Origin: Nitzschia sp. DOCU1
Taxonomy: Eukaryota; Bacillariophyta; Bacillariophyceae; Bacillariales; Bacillariaceae
Direction of reading: 5' to 3'
Assembly (NCBI GenBank): GCA_951394045.1
Contig: OX595991.1
Location: 2,480,001 to 2,544,000, forward strand
Length of the DNA stretch: 64,000 nucleotides
Below the pieces are notes generated by a model. The model had not been told where the DNA came from, searched no databases, and saw nothing but the letters and a program-made list of their open reading frames with translations. This document shows positions 10,334 to 21,600 of this stretch, piece after piece; position 1 is the first letter of the stretch, and each line of letters starts with the position of its first letter. The position numbers and the translations under genes are program-made.

Positions 10334-10756
10334 TCACATCCACTTCGGCGTGCCCTTTGCAGGGAACGCCACTTTCCACAGCTCAACCAGGGTCAAGAGC
10401 ATGCCACCATACCGAACGAGAGCTGTTGCAATGGTCGGGACGCAGGGGTATCCAAGAGCCGTCCTGGTCCACACATAACTCAATTGCCCCATCACTGCAA
10501 GAGTGGCACCCCAAGACGCGTCTACGCCGGCTGACGCCAAGTAGAAGAGTGGTGCCGCCAGGAACGCCGCAAACTCGGACTCGTTGGCGATGGCTTTCTG
10601 GAATTCCTTGACATGGAAATTGTCGTTGAACTTGGCGATCGACTCTTTGTCCGTTCCAATGTAATTGTAGACGCGATAGGTCAAGCTTATGATAAGTTTG
10701 GTAATGCCGCAGTGGGCAGTAATCAGAGTAGCGCCTTGCAATGCAGTGAAAGACAT
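10334..10756 (-). CDS. Small four-helix membrane protein, MAPEG-like
   Basis: Single exon, 140 residues, mostly hydrophobic with about four membrane segments: TALQGATLITAHCGITKLII, FAAFLAAPLFYLASAGV, LAVMGQLSYVWTRTALGY and the C-terminal YGGMLLTLVELWKVAF. The stretch FQKAIANESEFAAFLAAP resembles the conserved Asn/Glu loop after helix 1 in MAPEG proteins (microsomal glutathione S-transferases and leukotriene synthases). Length fits the family. It may act in glutathione or lipid-peroxide chemistry, but the match is by eye and another small membrane family is possible. Confidence 0.55.
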   Translation of the reverse strand: MSFTALQGATLITAHCGITKLIISLTYRVYNYIGTDKESIAKFNDNFHVKEFQKAIANESEFAAFLAAPLFYLASAGVDASWGATLAVMGQLSYVWTRTALGYPCVPTIATALVRYGGMLLTLVELWKVAFPAKGTPKWM

Positions 10757-12142
10757 GGCGTATAAGAAGATACGTTAGTCAATTTCAAACAATCCCGATT
10801 TCTGAAATAGAGGTCAAAAGTCAAAGGATGTTTCCACACATCAAGTGGGAATCTAGACAGATCGTTCAAAAGATTTCGTCATTTTGCTTCCTGCAAAATT
10901 CTACTGCATGCGTCATCGTGCTGATCTATGAATTGTGACTCAGTCAGTTTAGTCTGTTCTTCGCACTTGCTCGGGTGCTTCTTATGTACTTATAGTACAG
11001 TGTAAAGTATTGTCTTATGTAAGAGGCAATGCCACCTGCGTTCACTTTTTTCTCTCCAAAAGGATGTGATGCGGCTTTGTTGATATTTGTTGTGCGCATT
11101 TGGGCGTTTGCATAAATAAAATATTTATGGGTGGGGAAGCGAATTCCGCGGCAATCAGAAATGACGCACTTGGACGGATGGGAACCGCACAACCAACAGC
11201 CGCCTCGCCATCTGGTGCAGCATTGAAGTTGAGGTCGCGAATATAACGTCAGTCCAATCGTTCCACCATTCATATCTCACAGAAAACAACTCCAGATGAT
11301 AATATAAACTGCAGGCAGCCGGACCATCTGGTCCCGACTTAAATGACGAGTTTGGGCCACGCCAACCTTATTTAGATTTACTCTGAATAAAAACTGATGT
11401 CACTGCACTGATTATTGAGTCAGTCGTAGTTGAACCAATTTCCATACAATTCACTCAATTCAAAGGATGAGTTCGTTTGCCGGAGTGGATAGTCTATTCA
11501 TACCGGTATCCTCTCTAATATCGTTTTTGGAAAAATGCAGCTCGTTTTGCATTACTACTTTAACCAACACCATGGAGGGCTGCTTGCTAGAGACCTGTCT
11601 GTATCATCTACTAGAAAATGGCTCGACCAAAAGCACAAGGGAAATAGCTGCTTATTATGATTTGTGTAATGGCTACTGGTGCTAGAAAATAGAGCAAATA
11701 TGACTGCTATGGCTAGTAGTAGCTAGTAGTAGATATCAGGTATCGCTCAAGCGAATGAAGAGATCATGCTCGTCGATCGTCACGGTAGTTGCTAACTGGA
11801 TAGTGCGTACTCTTCGCTGCTTCTTTGACTCTAATCCGACGACTACTAGATTGTAGACTCGAAGAAGAACAAATCATCCAAGGAACCAGAAGATGGCTCT
11901 GTCTACTAGTATTTGTCCGTTGAACAATTCCGTTGCACGGGGTTATCAAACATACGACGATAAAGTTTCAAGTTGAAATGATAGTAAATATGACTAGCAA
12001 GTTCATAGTCTAAACTAATAGCTCCAGCATCATCGATACCGGAAACTTATTCAAGCAATATGATGATGAGCTCCACGCCCGATCATTGAGGCGAGGAACA
12101 CCGTGAGATTCGAAGAATGTGGTCAGGACGCATGATTTCGTC
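10757..12142. other. Long intergenic region
   Basis: No convincing gene in 1.4 kb. It holds AP-1-like sites TGACTCA (10936-10942) and TGAGTCA (11416-11422), one GCGTCAT (10910-10916), one TACCGGTA (11501-11508), and a short tandem of TAGTAG/AGCTAG around 11710-11735. Confidence 0.5.
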
Positions 12143-12493
12143 TTATCTGCCAGGAAAGGGTGCAATATCAGATCGAGTGGGGGCAGCATAGATTTCAGAT
12201 ACGCATTGATAGCAGGCTGCCATTGGATCCTGGGGGTTCTCTTGATCGGCGCTGGAAAGAACCTTCTTCTTCACGAGACCATCTTCTAATCTCGGAGGGA
12301 TGTTGAATGTCTCGTTTCCCGTCATCATCGGTTGAGCGTAGAAAGGCTGGCACACATGCATGATTTCAATGTAAAGATTCCCTAAGTCCTCGTCCATGAT
12401 GGTGTCTTCCATATAGTCGGACATGTTGGATGACTGACTGGTTAAAGGAGACTTGCACGGCTGGTAAATCGGATCGCATTCTGCCTTGTCCAT
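12143..12493 (-). CDS. Small acidic hypothetical protein
   Basis: Single open frame from ATG at 12493, 116 residues. Not recognised. It is acidic in the middle (DYMEDTIMDEDLG) and has five Cys including AACYQC. No signal peptide or membrane helix. It faces the RsmB-like gene across an 850-nt region with clustered TGACGC-type sites, which supports a real promoter here. It could also be the last exon of a longer gene or a chance frame. Confidence 0.4.
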   Translation of the reverse strand: MDKAECDPIYQPCKSPLTSQSSNMSDYMEDTIMDEDLGNLYIEIMHVCQPFYAQPMMTGNETFNIPPRLEDGLVKKKVLSSADQENPQDPMAACYQCVSEIYAAPTRSDIAPFPGR

Positions 12494-12728
12494 TGTTTCA
12501 AGAATTTTGTTGTCTAGTTGTCTAGTGTCGGCGAGATATGGTGTCGTTTTAGATATCTCAGAGGAAATTGTTTGTAGGAGCTTCGACTTTTCTCAGTTGC
12601 TTTACGAACGAAGAAGATTGTGTCCACATTGTTTGATGAGTTCTTGCATTTTTAGGACCGATCGAAGAAGTTGGCAGCCGATTGAGTTGCCCAAATAGTG
12701 TGGTCAAAAAGTTGGGAACACTCGACAG

Positions 12729-13062
12729 GCGTCATTCTGACCATAAGTAAATTGCACTAGTGAGTGTTGAAAAATGCGTCATCAGCTGTTTTTCATGGTA
12801 CGTCAGGTTGAAAAACGTCTCAATTCCTTATGTGATTTTAAGCAGATGAGAGTTTGGGATGCGTCATTAAACGACTGAGTGTGGCGCTGCAAGTAATTTA
12901 TTTAACACAGCGTCGTCGCCATTGCGAAATGAACTTCGTGCGCACTTTTTCGTTTCAGAACAGTGTGCTGAGGAGAATGACAAAACACAGTCAGTATGTG
13001 TGTACTTGCGAGTGCGTCTCTGACATCATTCTGAATGTCTTGCACGCGAGAAAATGCGTCAT
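12729..13062. promoter_or_regulatory. Cluster of TGACGC/ACGTCA (CRE-like, bZIP) elements in a divergent promoter region
   Basis: GCGTCAT (reverse TGACGC) occurs at 12729-12735, 12776-12782, 12861-12867 and 13056-13062, and ACGTCA at 12800-12805. These match CO2/cAMP-responsive element types described in the diatom Phaeodactylum carbonic anhydrase promoter. The region 12494-13346 between the small minus-strand gene and RsmB contains no other gene I can support. Confidence 0.45.
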
Positions 13063-13346
13063 CCGTGCGTCGGTGGAAGATGAACTGTGGCTGAAAGGGA
13101 AGACCTATCGTGCCTACAAAAGTGCACGTTTTGTGATGTACAGTGCAGTTCCTTTTTGGGGGACAAAGTGCCCCATTCACAAAAGATTTTACAGCCCCTC
13201 TGGGTAGACAGCTGGCGACAGATTTGCTCTCGTCGGAAACAGCAGGTGGAAATTGCCCAAAAGGCTTTCACCCTTTGTCCGGCCTTGGGACCTGTTGCTA
13301 TCGGTATTAGATACGAGTGGGGGATGATAGACTCAACATATGGGAA

Positions 13347-15208
13347 ATGATGCCTCTGCTAACACAACGAATGAAACACGATGATCCATCGGACAAGAGC
13401 ACTCCGAAGACCTGTGAATCATCTACTCGACCTTTGAGCATTGTGAGAAGGCCGCAATTGTATGCCAGATGGCTCATTTTTCTTGTTTTGATGTTTAATC
13501 AAATGGTCAGCGGTTTTCGTGCTTTGCCACTGCTTGCGGGGCAGAAGTCGGGGAAGCTAGCCCCACGGTCTAGCATTTGTCTTGCGAAGGATATTCGAGC
13601 CACTGATGAAAGCAGGCAATCAACCAAGAAGAGACAGAAGAACGACGGTGCGTCCAGCCGGTCTACAGCCATCTTTGCCCTCCACGAAAGCTCCAGACGA
13701 CCGTCCACCATCGCACTAAGAATCTTGGAAAATGACCCCGCCTACCAGTCACTAGAACCGAGGGATCGGGCATATGCTAGATTACTCCTGACAACCGCTG
13801 AACGACGGCATGGGCAAATCGACAACGTCCTGCAGAAGCTGATGCATAAATCAAAAACCAAAAAGGTATGAGTCGAGTTCTGACCAGCCTGTACTGTCGT
13901 CAATCTGCCAAACTAAGCCCTGGTTTGACAAATGTTCTTGCCATAGAAATCATCTGATTTTCTCTGCGATGCGGCGATGAGAATCGGTGCGACCCAGATG
14001 TTATTTTTGGAGACCCCCGCTTATGCGGCAGTGAAGGAAACCGTCGAGGTGCTTAGAATGCACCCAAAGATCAGTGTTGCGTAGGTACCATCTCAATTCT
14101 GCGGCTGTCTACCCGTGATTTTCCCCCAATACTGAAACATTGTGCTGTTTGTAGGGAGGCCCAGATCAAATTTGTAAATGCGATTCTTCGGAGGCTTGAC
14201 AAAGAAGGAAAACAACTCGTTGAACTCACGTCGACATTGGACAATGTTGCCCCAGCGCTCGCAGCACAATGGATCGAAAGTTACGGGGAAGAATCGACAC
14301 GAAAAATTGTGGATGCTTCCATGTCGCAGTCGCCAATTTTTATCACCGTGAACGAACGCCCCGATAGTACCGACGAGGAACGGCTGTTGCAGAGAGAACG
14401 GATACGAGAAGCGCTTAGTTTGTCATCATTGCGAGAAGAGGCCGAGCTGTTGGCGCATGGGTCGATTCGAGTCCCAGAGCAGCAATCATCCATTGTGTCG
14501 GAGTGGCCAGGGTACGACGAAGGTCAATGGTGGGTTCAAGATCCTTCTGCGTCGTTGCCGGCCCTTGCGCTCTGGAATGCCATGAAAACGGGCCAAAAAC
14601 TTAAAGATCTTCATGTGGTGGACTTGTGCAGCGCACCTGGTGGGAAAACGGCGCAGCTTTGTTCTTTGGGTTTTGGACGAGTCACAGCGGTCGAAATGAG
14701 TAGTAAGAGAACCAAACCGCTTCGAGAGAATCTTGAGCGTTTGGGGATGATGGAACGCTGTGACGTTGTCGTAATGGATGGCAGGGAATGGACTCCTGGG
14801 CCTGGAGATAACGTGGACGCTGTCTTACTAGATGCACCATGTAGTGCGACTGGTGTTGGAAGCCGAAGGCCTGATGTATTGCAGAAATCGCCTGATCAGC
14901 TGGAGCAAATGACAGAACTGCAGCGAGAGCTTGCTGCCCATGTTGTAGACAATCTTCTTCCACCTGGTGGGGTGATGGTGTATGCGACATGTTCGCTGCT
15001 TGAGTCAGAGAGCGAAGATCAAATTCATTGGCTCATGTCGCGAGAAAAAGGACCCGAAATAGAGACGATACCGTTCCAGCCAGGAGAGCTTCCTGGATTC
15101 GATGACGCCATCGACGAGAACGGATGGCTCAGAGTTATTCCAGGTCACCTTCCTGGATCTTTGAGCTTCTGCGATGGATTCTTTATCGCCCGGCTACGAA
15201 GGATATAG
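13347..15208 (+). CDS. RsmB/NOL1-NOP2-type rRNA (cytosine-C5) methyltransferase, plastid-targeted
   Basis: Three exons: 13347-13865, 13947-14080, 14155-15208; joins keep frame and give 568 residues. The pre-sequence has a hydrophobic core (WLIFLVLMFNQMVSG) followed by Phe-Arg, like diatom plastid targeting. A NusB-like RNA-binding domain follows (RPSTIALRIL... to ILRRLDKEG), then the methyltransferase: SAM motif VDLCSAPGGKTAQL, motif IV LLDAPCSATGVGSRRPD, and motif VI YATCSLLESESE with the catalytic Cys. The bacterial homologue makes m5C967 in 16S rRNA; the plastid 16S rRNA is the likely target here. An ATG pair starts the frame; an upstream in-frame GTG was not used. Confidence 0.88.
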
Positions 15209-15677
15209 CCATTAGAACAGTGGCATGTACGTATTCATGACCAAAATAGTCCATGATTCCCATCTAGTAGTGCTCAGTATTATCATTCATGTAAAGCTCG
15301 TATTTCTCTGTGTCTCACCTAGAGTGGCGGAACAATCGGGCACCATAGTATCCCCATCTCCTTGATGATGGATTGGGGGATGGCGGGAAAAAAGAAAACG
15401 GAAAGAGGGGAAGAGGAACAATGAACCCCCGTTGGGGACAGCACGCCGGGGATTTTTGATTGGCAACAGGCTGTACCGGCGCGCACAACTTCCCTATGTA
15501 ATTCGAGCCCGCCCTCTCCCCCAAACTACAGAATTTTCCCGCCCCATCATTGGTGTAATTCAAAACGCACATCGTCATCATCGCATCCTTCTTCTGTTTC
15601 GTTGTTGCTTCTGGAGTTCATTCTCCTTTTTATTTCCATTGTAGTGCTCGTTAGTAAGTTAATCCACCAACGAGATC
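15209..15677. other. Intergenic, upstream of the PDZ-repeat gene
   Basis: No gene seen. A pyrimidine-rich stretch (about 15585-15650) precedes the ATG at 15678. Confidence 0.5.
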
Positions 15678-18600
15678 ATGACAACAACGACAACAACAAG
15701 TTCTAATAGTCATACGGTCACTATTTCCGTAATCAAGACGGCAGCCGCTCCTCCCTTGCCGCTGGGAATCCTCGAAGTAACAGTCGCTCCTGGATCGACG
15801 GAAGTTGTTGTGGCCAAAGTATCTACAACATCAGATAATATTATTGTTGATGGGGGTGTTATTATTATTCCAGGAATGCAGATACTGGCTTTGGATGATT
15901 TGACTATGACGACCGCGGATCAAGTGCTGCAACAATGGAAATCTGCAGAGGTGGGGCAACAAGTCAAGCTCACCTTTGCTGGCCTTGGCGTCCAACTCGT
16001 CAAACCCACAGCCGAAACAGCACTGGGTATGTCCCTGCAACCGTGTCCAGCTACCTCAAGTGTCCGGATTTCCAAGATTAGTTCCTGGGGCCTAGTGGCG
16101 ACGGCTACTGCTGCAAATAATTACAAAGCAGCGGACCAACTCAAAGTCGGTCACAAGATTACCTCGGTGCACTGTTATTGTGGTGGTGGTGGTGCTTCGA
16201 AACCACCCCAAAAAACATTGCTCGTGTGCCCTACCGATGCTTGGCAAGTTATGAATGTGCTCAAGACTGCCGTGGGAGAAATCACACTGACTGCTGTCCC
16301 TGTCACAGGACTGGTCACTACTACTGTGACGAAACCAACCTTAACGAGTAAAATTGGCGTCATCCTAAACAAAAGAATGTCAGGAGAAGGAGAATCGTCA
16401 CATTATATCGCCATTGCCAAGATTACACCAGGGGGATTGTTGGATCAAACCCTGCAGATGCTGCCGTCTAGCAATGACAATAGCAAGACCGGAAAGATTC
16501 TTAACCACAGAGTGGTTTCCATTAACGGGATTCCTTGTCCTCCTACAACGGCCGAGGCCAATGCTATCATCAAACGAGCTACCAATCGAGCTGTCGTTTT
16601 CGAAACCATGCCAATGCCGGCGCCAGTAGTAGTACCTGAGGGACGTGTTGCCCCCGTTATTCCTACATTACAACCAGGTCAAGTATTGGCAACCATTACC
16701 AGACAATCTACTCCATCCGACAGCAAGATTGGATTGAAATTACGACGCGTCTACGATAATCGACGGGGTACCAGTCGATTGGTCGTCAGCAGTGTGGACA
16801 AGACTTTGGCCTTGGAACTGTTGGGAAAACAACAGCAACATAATAGTGGTACGCCCTCTGGATTGATGTGTGGCATGCACCTCGTGTCCATCAATTCCCA
16901 ATCCATTATCGAACAACAAGAAATGACTCCCAAACAAGCTACTGAATTGTTTGCCAAGGCTTTGTCGTCGTCCGATACTATTCATGTCGTGGCGTCGCCC
17001 ATAATCGCACATGTTCCACCTTCTTCTTCATCAGACAACAAGAACAAGAAGTTGGGTTTAAGTTTGGGCAAATTAAAAGTGGGAGTCGTAGTTGCTTACG
17101 TGGATCCCAATGGACTCTTGGCCGATTCAGAATTGCAAGTCGGTCAAAAAATTGTGGCAATCAATAAACACAAGTGTCCACTCCAACCCAAACAAGCGGT
17201 CGAATTGTTGCGTCAAGAATGGGAAAGGACGGGTCTTGAAAGTGGTAGCGGTGGTCTAACCATCACAGCATTAGATGTCGTGCCTGAAATGATTCCTACA
17301 TGGCCCCAAGAATGTTTGGTCGTGGCCCATGCCCACAAACCAACCGTGGATACGCTTGTTGGGCTGGGTTTGGCCAGGAGTCAACAAGGACGTGTTGTCA
17401 TTTCGAGAATCAATGAATATGGTTTGCTTGCTGGCCAAAGCAATAGCAGATTACAAGTGGGTTTGGTACTATTGTGGATAAATGGAATGAAATGCCCGTC
17501 ACTCCATTCACAAGCGATTCAATTAATACAACAAGCCCAAGGTGAACTTGTCTTGGTGGCCGCGAAGAGTATGGAAAGTGCTACCAAGCTTGTTCCTTAT
17601 TCTTCAAGTTGCAAAGGTTCCATGGGTATAGAATTTGCTGCTGCCTCTGCGAGTTCTAACACTGGTAGTATTCATGGTCCGTCTGGTGGAGGAGTAATCA
17701 TTTCCAAGCTTGATTCTGAAAACGGTCTGTTTCGGTGGAAGGTTTTGCAAGAGGGACAACGTGTATTGAAAATCAATGGACTCCCCTGTCCCGATCAACC
17801 GGAAATGGCCATGGCGCTCTTACAAGGGGCTCCCGTGGGAAGCAGTGTATCCATTGAGGCAGTTGATACGCTGGCATCTTCTTCGCCCTTGTCGTATTGG
17901 CCTACCGATTGTTTAATAACGGTTTCAGCTACCAAAAAGTATGCTCACCAGGCTATCGGCCTTCGACTTGCGACAAGTTTGACACACCCCGATCGATTGG
18001 TCATTTCTCATGTGGATGAGGGTGCTGGAATATTTGGCAAACGCCTCGAGCAGCAATTACTTCCTGGCATGATTTTGGTTTCAATTAATGGGCAAGAATG
18101 TCCAACTACATGCGAAGAAGCCTTGGCGGTATTGCATTCGTTTCCTCACGACAAACCTTTGGAGATTGTAGCGGCCAAGTGTGTCACACACTTGTACCGA
18201 CAATCTCTGCACGACACTACTGCTAAATGGGGAATTGCGCTTGCCCGAATGCGTCTTAGAAATGCCGACAATGAAATTGTGATTTATCAAGTCGATCCAA
18301 AGGGTTGGGTGGCGACGTCATTGCCGCGAAGTTTGATCCAGCCACGACAACGAATTGTCGAGATTGACGGCCAACCATGCCCTAATGACGTCAAACTGGC
18401 AGCTGAATTTTTGCGAAACGCCATTACTACCAACAAGAGAAAATCGACCATTACGACAGTCGATACATTTTTGAAAGAATGGTCGTCCGACGAAGAATTG
18501 GTCGTTGTTGTCCACAAAAAAGTGGCTGCCACTAGAGTAGGCCTTGGCATCATGAAGAGTAGTCAGGACCGAATTGCTGTCAGTTTTGTCGATCGAGAAG

Positions 18601-21600
18601 ATGGACTCTTTGCCAAGACGGCTGTCGAGGTGGGATATGTTGTCGTTTCCATCAATGGCCTGCCTTGTCCGTCAACTACCAAGGACACTATTGCCACAAT
18701 CGCAAAGGCCGTCGGTGACTTGACCGTGGTCTTTGCCCACACAATAGCCACGGTTCAAAAGCCTAGCCCAGATGCTGCGCTGGGGATCAAACTGGGGCGT
18801 ATGAGAAAGCAAGGTGTTATCGTACACAGTATTGCTCCCGATAGTCTTTTTGCCAAGACCACGTCATTGACGGTACGCCAAAAGATTGTAACAATCAATG
18901 GTGCGCCCTGTCCAAAATCCTTGGACCAAGCCGCGGCGTTGCTACGAACTATTGATTCAAAAATGGTAACAATCGAGGCGATCGATGCTGTCTATCCAAT
19001 GTGGGGCCCCGAATGTTTGATTACGATTTCCGTGCAAAAGAAATCTCGGCAACGCTTCGTGGGATTAGACTTTGGGTTAAGCAAGCAAGGAAGACTAGCC
19101 ATTTCGCGCGTCGACGACAAAGGGTTATTTGCGAATTCCAGGTTGGCAGAGGGCCAAGTGGTTGTCTCAATCAATGGCGAGACGGTAGACTCAACATTGG
19201 AAGCCATAAGTCGAGTCCAAGCTTGTTCGGGATCTCTAGTATTGGTGGTTGCTCAATCTGTGGCACAAGCCTCCAAGCCTTACTCGGATGAATCTATTGG
19301 TATTACGTTTGGTTTGCATCCGGACATAGGCGTCGTGATAGAAGATATTGATTCCGATGGCTTGTTTGGAGCGTCTCGACTCGTGGTTGGACAAAAGGTC
19401 ATTACCATCAACAGCACTCTGTGCCCCGTCAGTATTTCCGAAGTCCTGGCTTTGTGCAAGCAGTCGGAAGGGCCATTGGAGATAATTGCCCGAGATGCTA
19501 TGGACCCTCCCACGTGGCCCAAGGAAGGGCTAGTCACGGCCCTGGTCGAAAAGGAAACGGTCAACAGCAAAGTCGGCATTGGCTTTGCCAAGAGCATTCA
19601 AGGTCGAGTTGTGATTGCCACTCTAAGTAGAAAAGGGCCGTTGGCGGGTTCGGGGCTACACATTGGCCAGATTGTGGTCTCTATAAATGACGACTTGGCA
19701 CCAGAGTCGCCCTACGAGGCATTCAAGGCGGTCCAAGAAACCGTGGGGCAAGTCTCGATTGTGGCTACCAGCATTGTGGCATCGACAACCAAGGCTACCA
19801 AGGACAAAAAAGTGGGTATTGCGATTGGCAGGACGACAAAAGGGCTAGTCATAAGCAAGATTGATCCATCCGGACTATTTGCAGGTTCAATGCTGCAAAA
19901 GGATCAGGTGATCCGCACCATCAACGGTCAACCTTGCCCGGTGAGGGTGGACGATGCGATTTCGATGCTCAGGTCTGCGGAAGGTCCCATTAAGTTAGTC
20001 GTGGTCGACTCGCTTCGGTACAAGTTTGAATGGCCCCCGGAGTGCTTGATAACTGTGGAGGCAACCAAGGCTTATCCAGGGCAGTATGTTGGACTCGACG
20101 TAAAAACTAGCCTACAAGGTCGCATGAGCATTGCTCGGGTTGATCCACGGGGTATATTTTTCGAGAAGGGCCTTCTACAAGGCTATGTCGTCGTCTCGAT
20201 AAATGGAATCGACTGCCCTAACACTGCCGAAGACACGACCAGGCTGTTGAACCAGGCGAAAAAAGACGTGACTCTGGTAGTGGCTCGTTCGGTTGCTCAA
20301 GTTGAAAAGCGGACCGTGAGTTCCAAGGTTGGACTCATTATAGGTGTGACGGAGAAGCAAGGGGTCATTATTCACGATATCGATCCAAACGGTTTGTTTT
20401 GCAAAAGCACTTTGATGAAGCACCAAAAGATTTTGTCCATCAATGGAGTTCCTTGTCCGCCTACCGTAAAGGAAACGACCAAACTATTAAACGAAGCCAA
20501 TAAAGGAATCGTTTTGGAAGCCGTTGATGCTGTGTACCCCGACCACAACCCTGAAGCTCTCTATACGGCAGTCGCCAAGAGAAGTCCGGAGCGTAACTTC
20601 TGTGGTATCGAAATTGTCCGTAGTAGCCAAGGGCGCATCTGTATTGGGCGAGTGAATCCGGCGGGTGTCTTCGCGAAGACTGGGCTGGTGCCGGGTCACG
20701 TGATTGTATCAATCAACGGCTGGGACTGCCCCGAACATGTCAAAAAGGCAGTCGATCTTTTGAAATGTCAAGGTGAGGGTGATATTGGGATTGTCGTTTC
20801 GTCGACAATCGCCAAAGCTAGAAAGGATTCATCAACCAGTTTCCTGGGTATCGACATCAGGAAGACTAAGACCCAGGGTCTTATCGTACACTCGGTCGAT
20901 CCCACTGGACTTTTCGGAGGAACTCAGCTGAAAGAGCTCCAACAAATTTTATCGATAAATGGAAGGCCGTGCCCCCTTGAAGTGAAAGCTGCGCTCGTCA
21001 TGTTGGGCGCAGCTGACGACGATTTGACCGTCGTGGCGGTGGATGGCGTGCGACCCGAGTGGCCCAGCGAATGCATAGTAACTTCGTCGGTTCAGAAACT
21101 GACGCAAGACGACTTTGTTGGCGTCGAGGTCGAACGAGTAGCTACTTGCAGTGGCGAGAGCCGGCTGGTTATTAGTCGACTGGACAGCCTAGGATTGTTT
21201 GCGAAATGCCCAGACTTGATGGTGGGCCAGGCACTTGTATCCATCAACGGGTTCCAGTGTCCTTCGTCCCCGCAGGAATTCCTCGTGGACCTGAGGCAAG
21301 CAAGTTGTGGAGAGCTTGTCCTTGTCACCGCCAGGACTTTGGTGACGGTGGAAAAGACCAGTAAGGAGACCGAAGTTGGAATTTCGCTCGGGGCCGCGAC
21401 AAAACGTGACGGGACTACGGAGGTAGTGGTCACAAGAGTGGCCAAGGATGGGCTTTTCCAATCCACTTTGATGCGAGAAGGACTGCGAATTGTTCGAATA
21501 AATGGAGCAACGTGTCCAAGTACTGTGCCGGAAGCAATTTCCGTCATTAAGGCTACCATCGGCAACCTATCCATCGAAGCCGTCGATCGTTTGCCGGTAT

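Noticed and set aside
11467..11685. 72-residue plus-strand frame with ATG
   Set aside because: No family feature, composition like the surrounding non-coding DNA.
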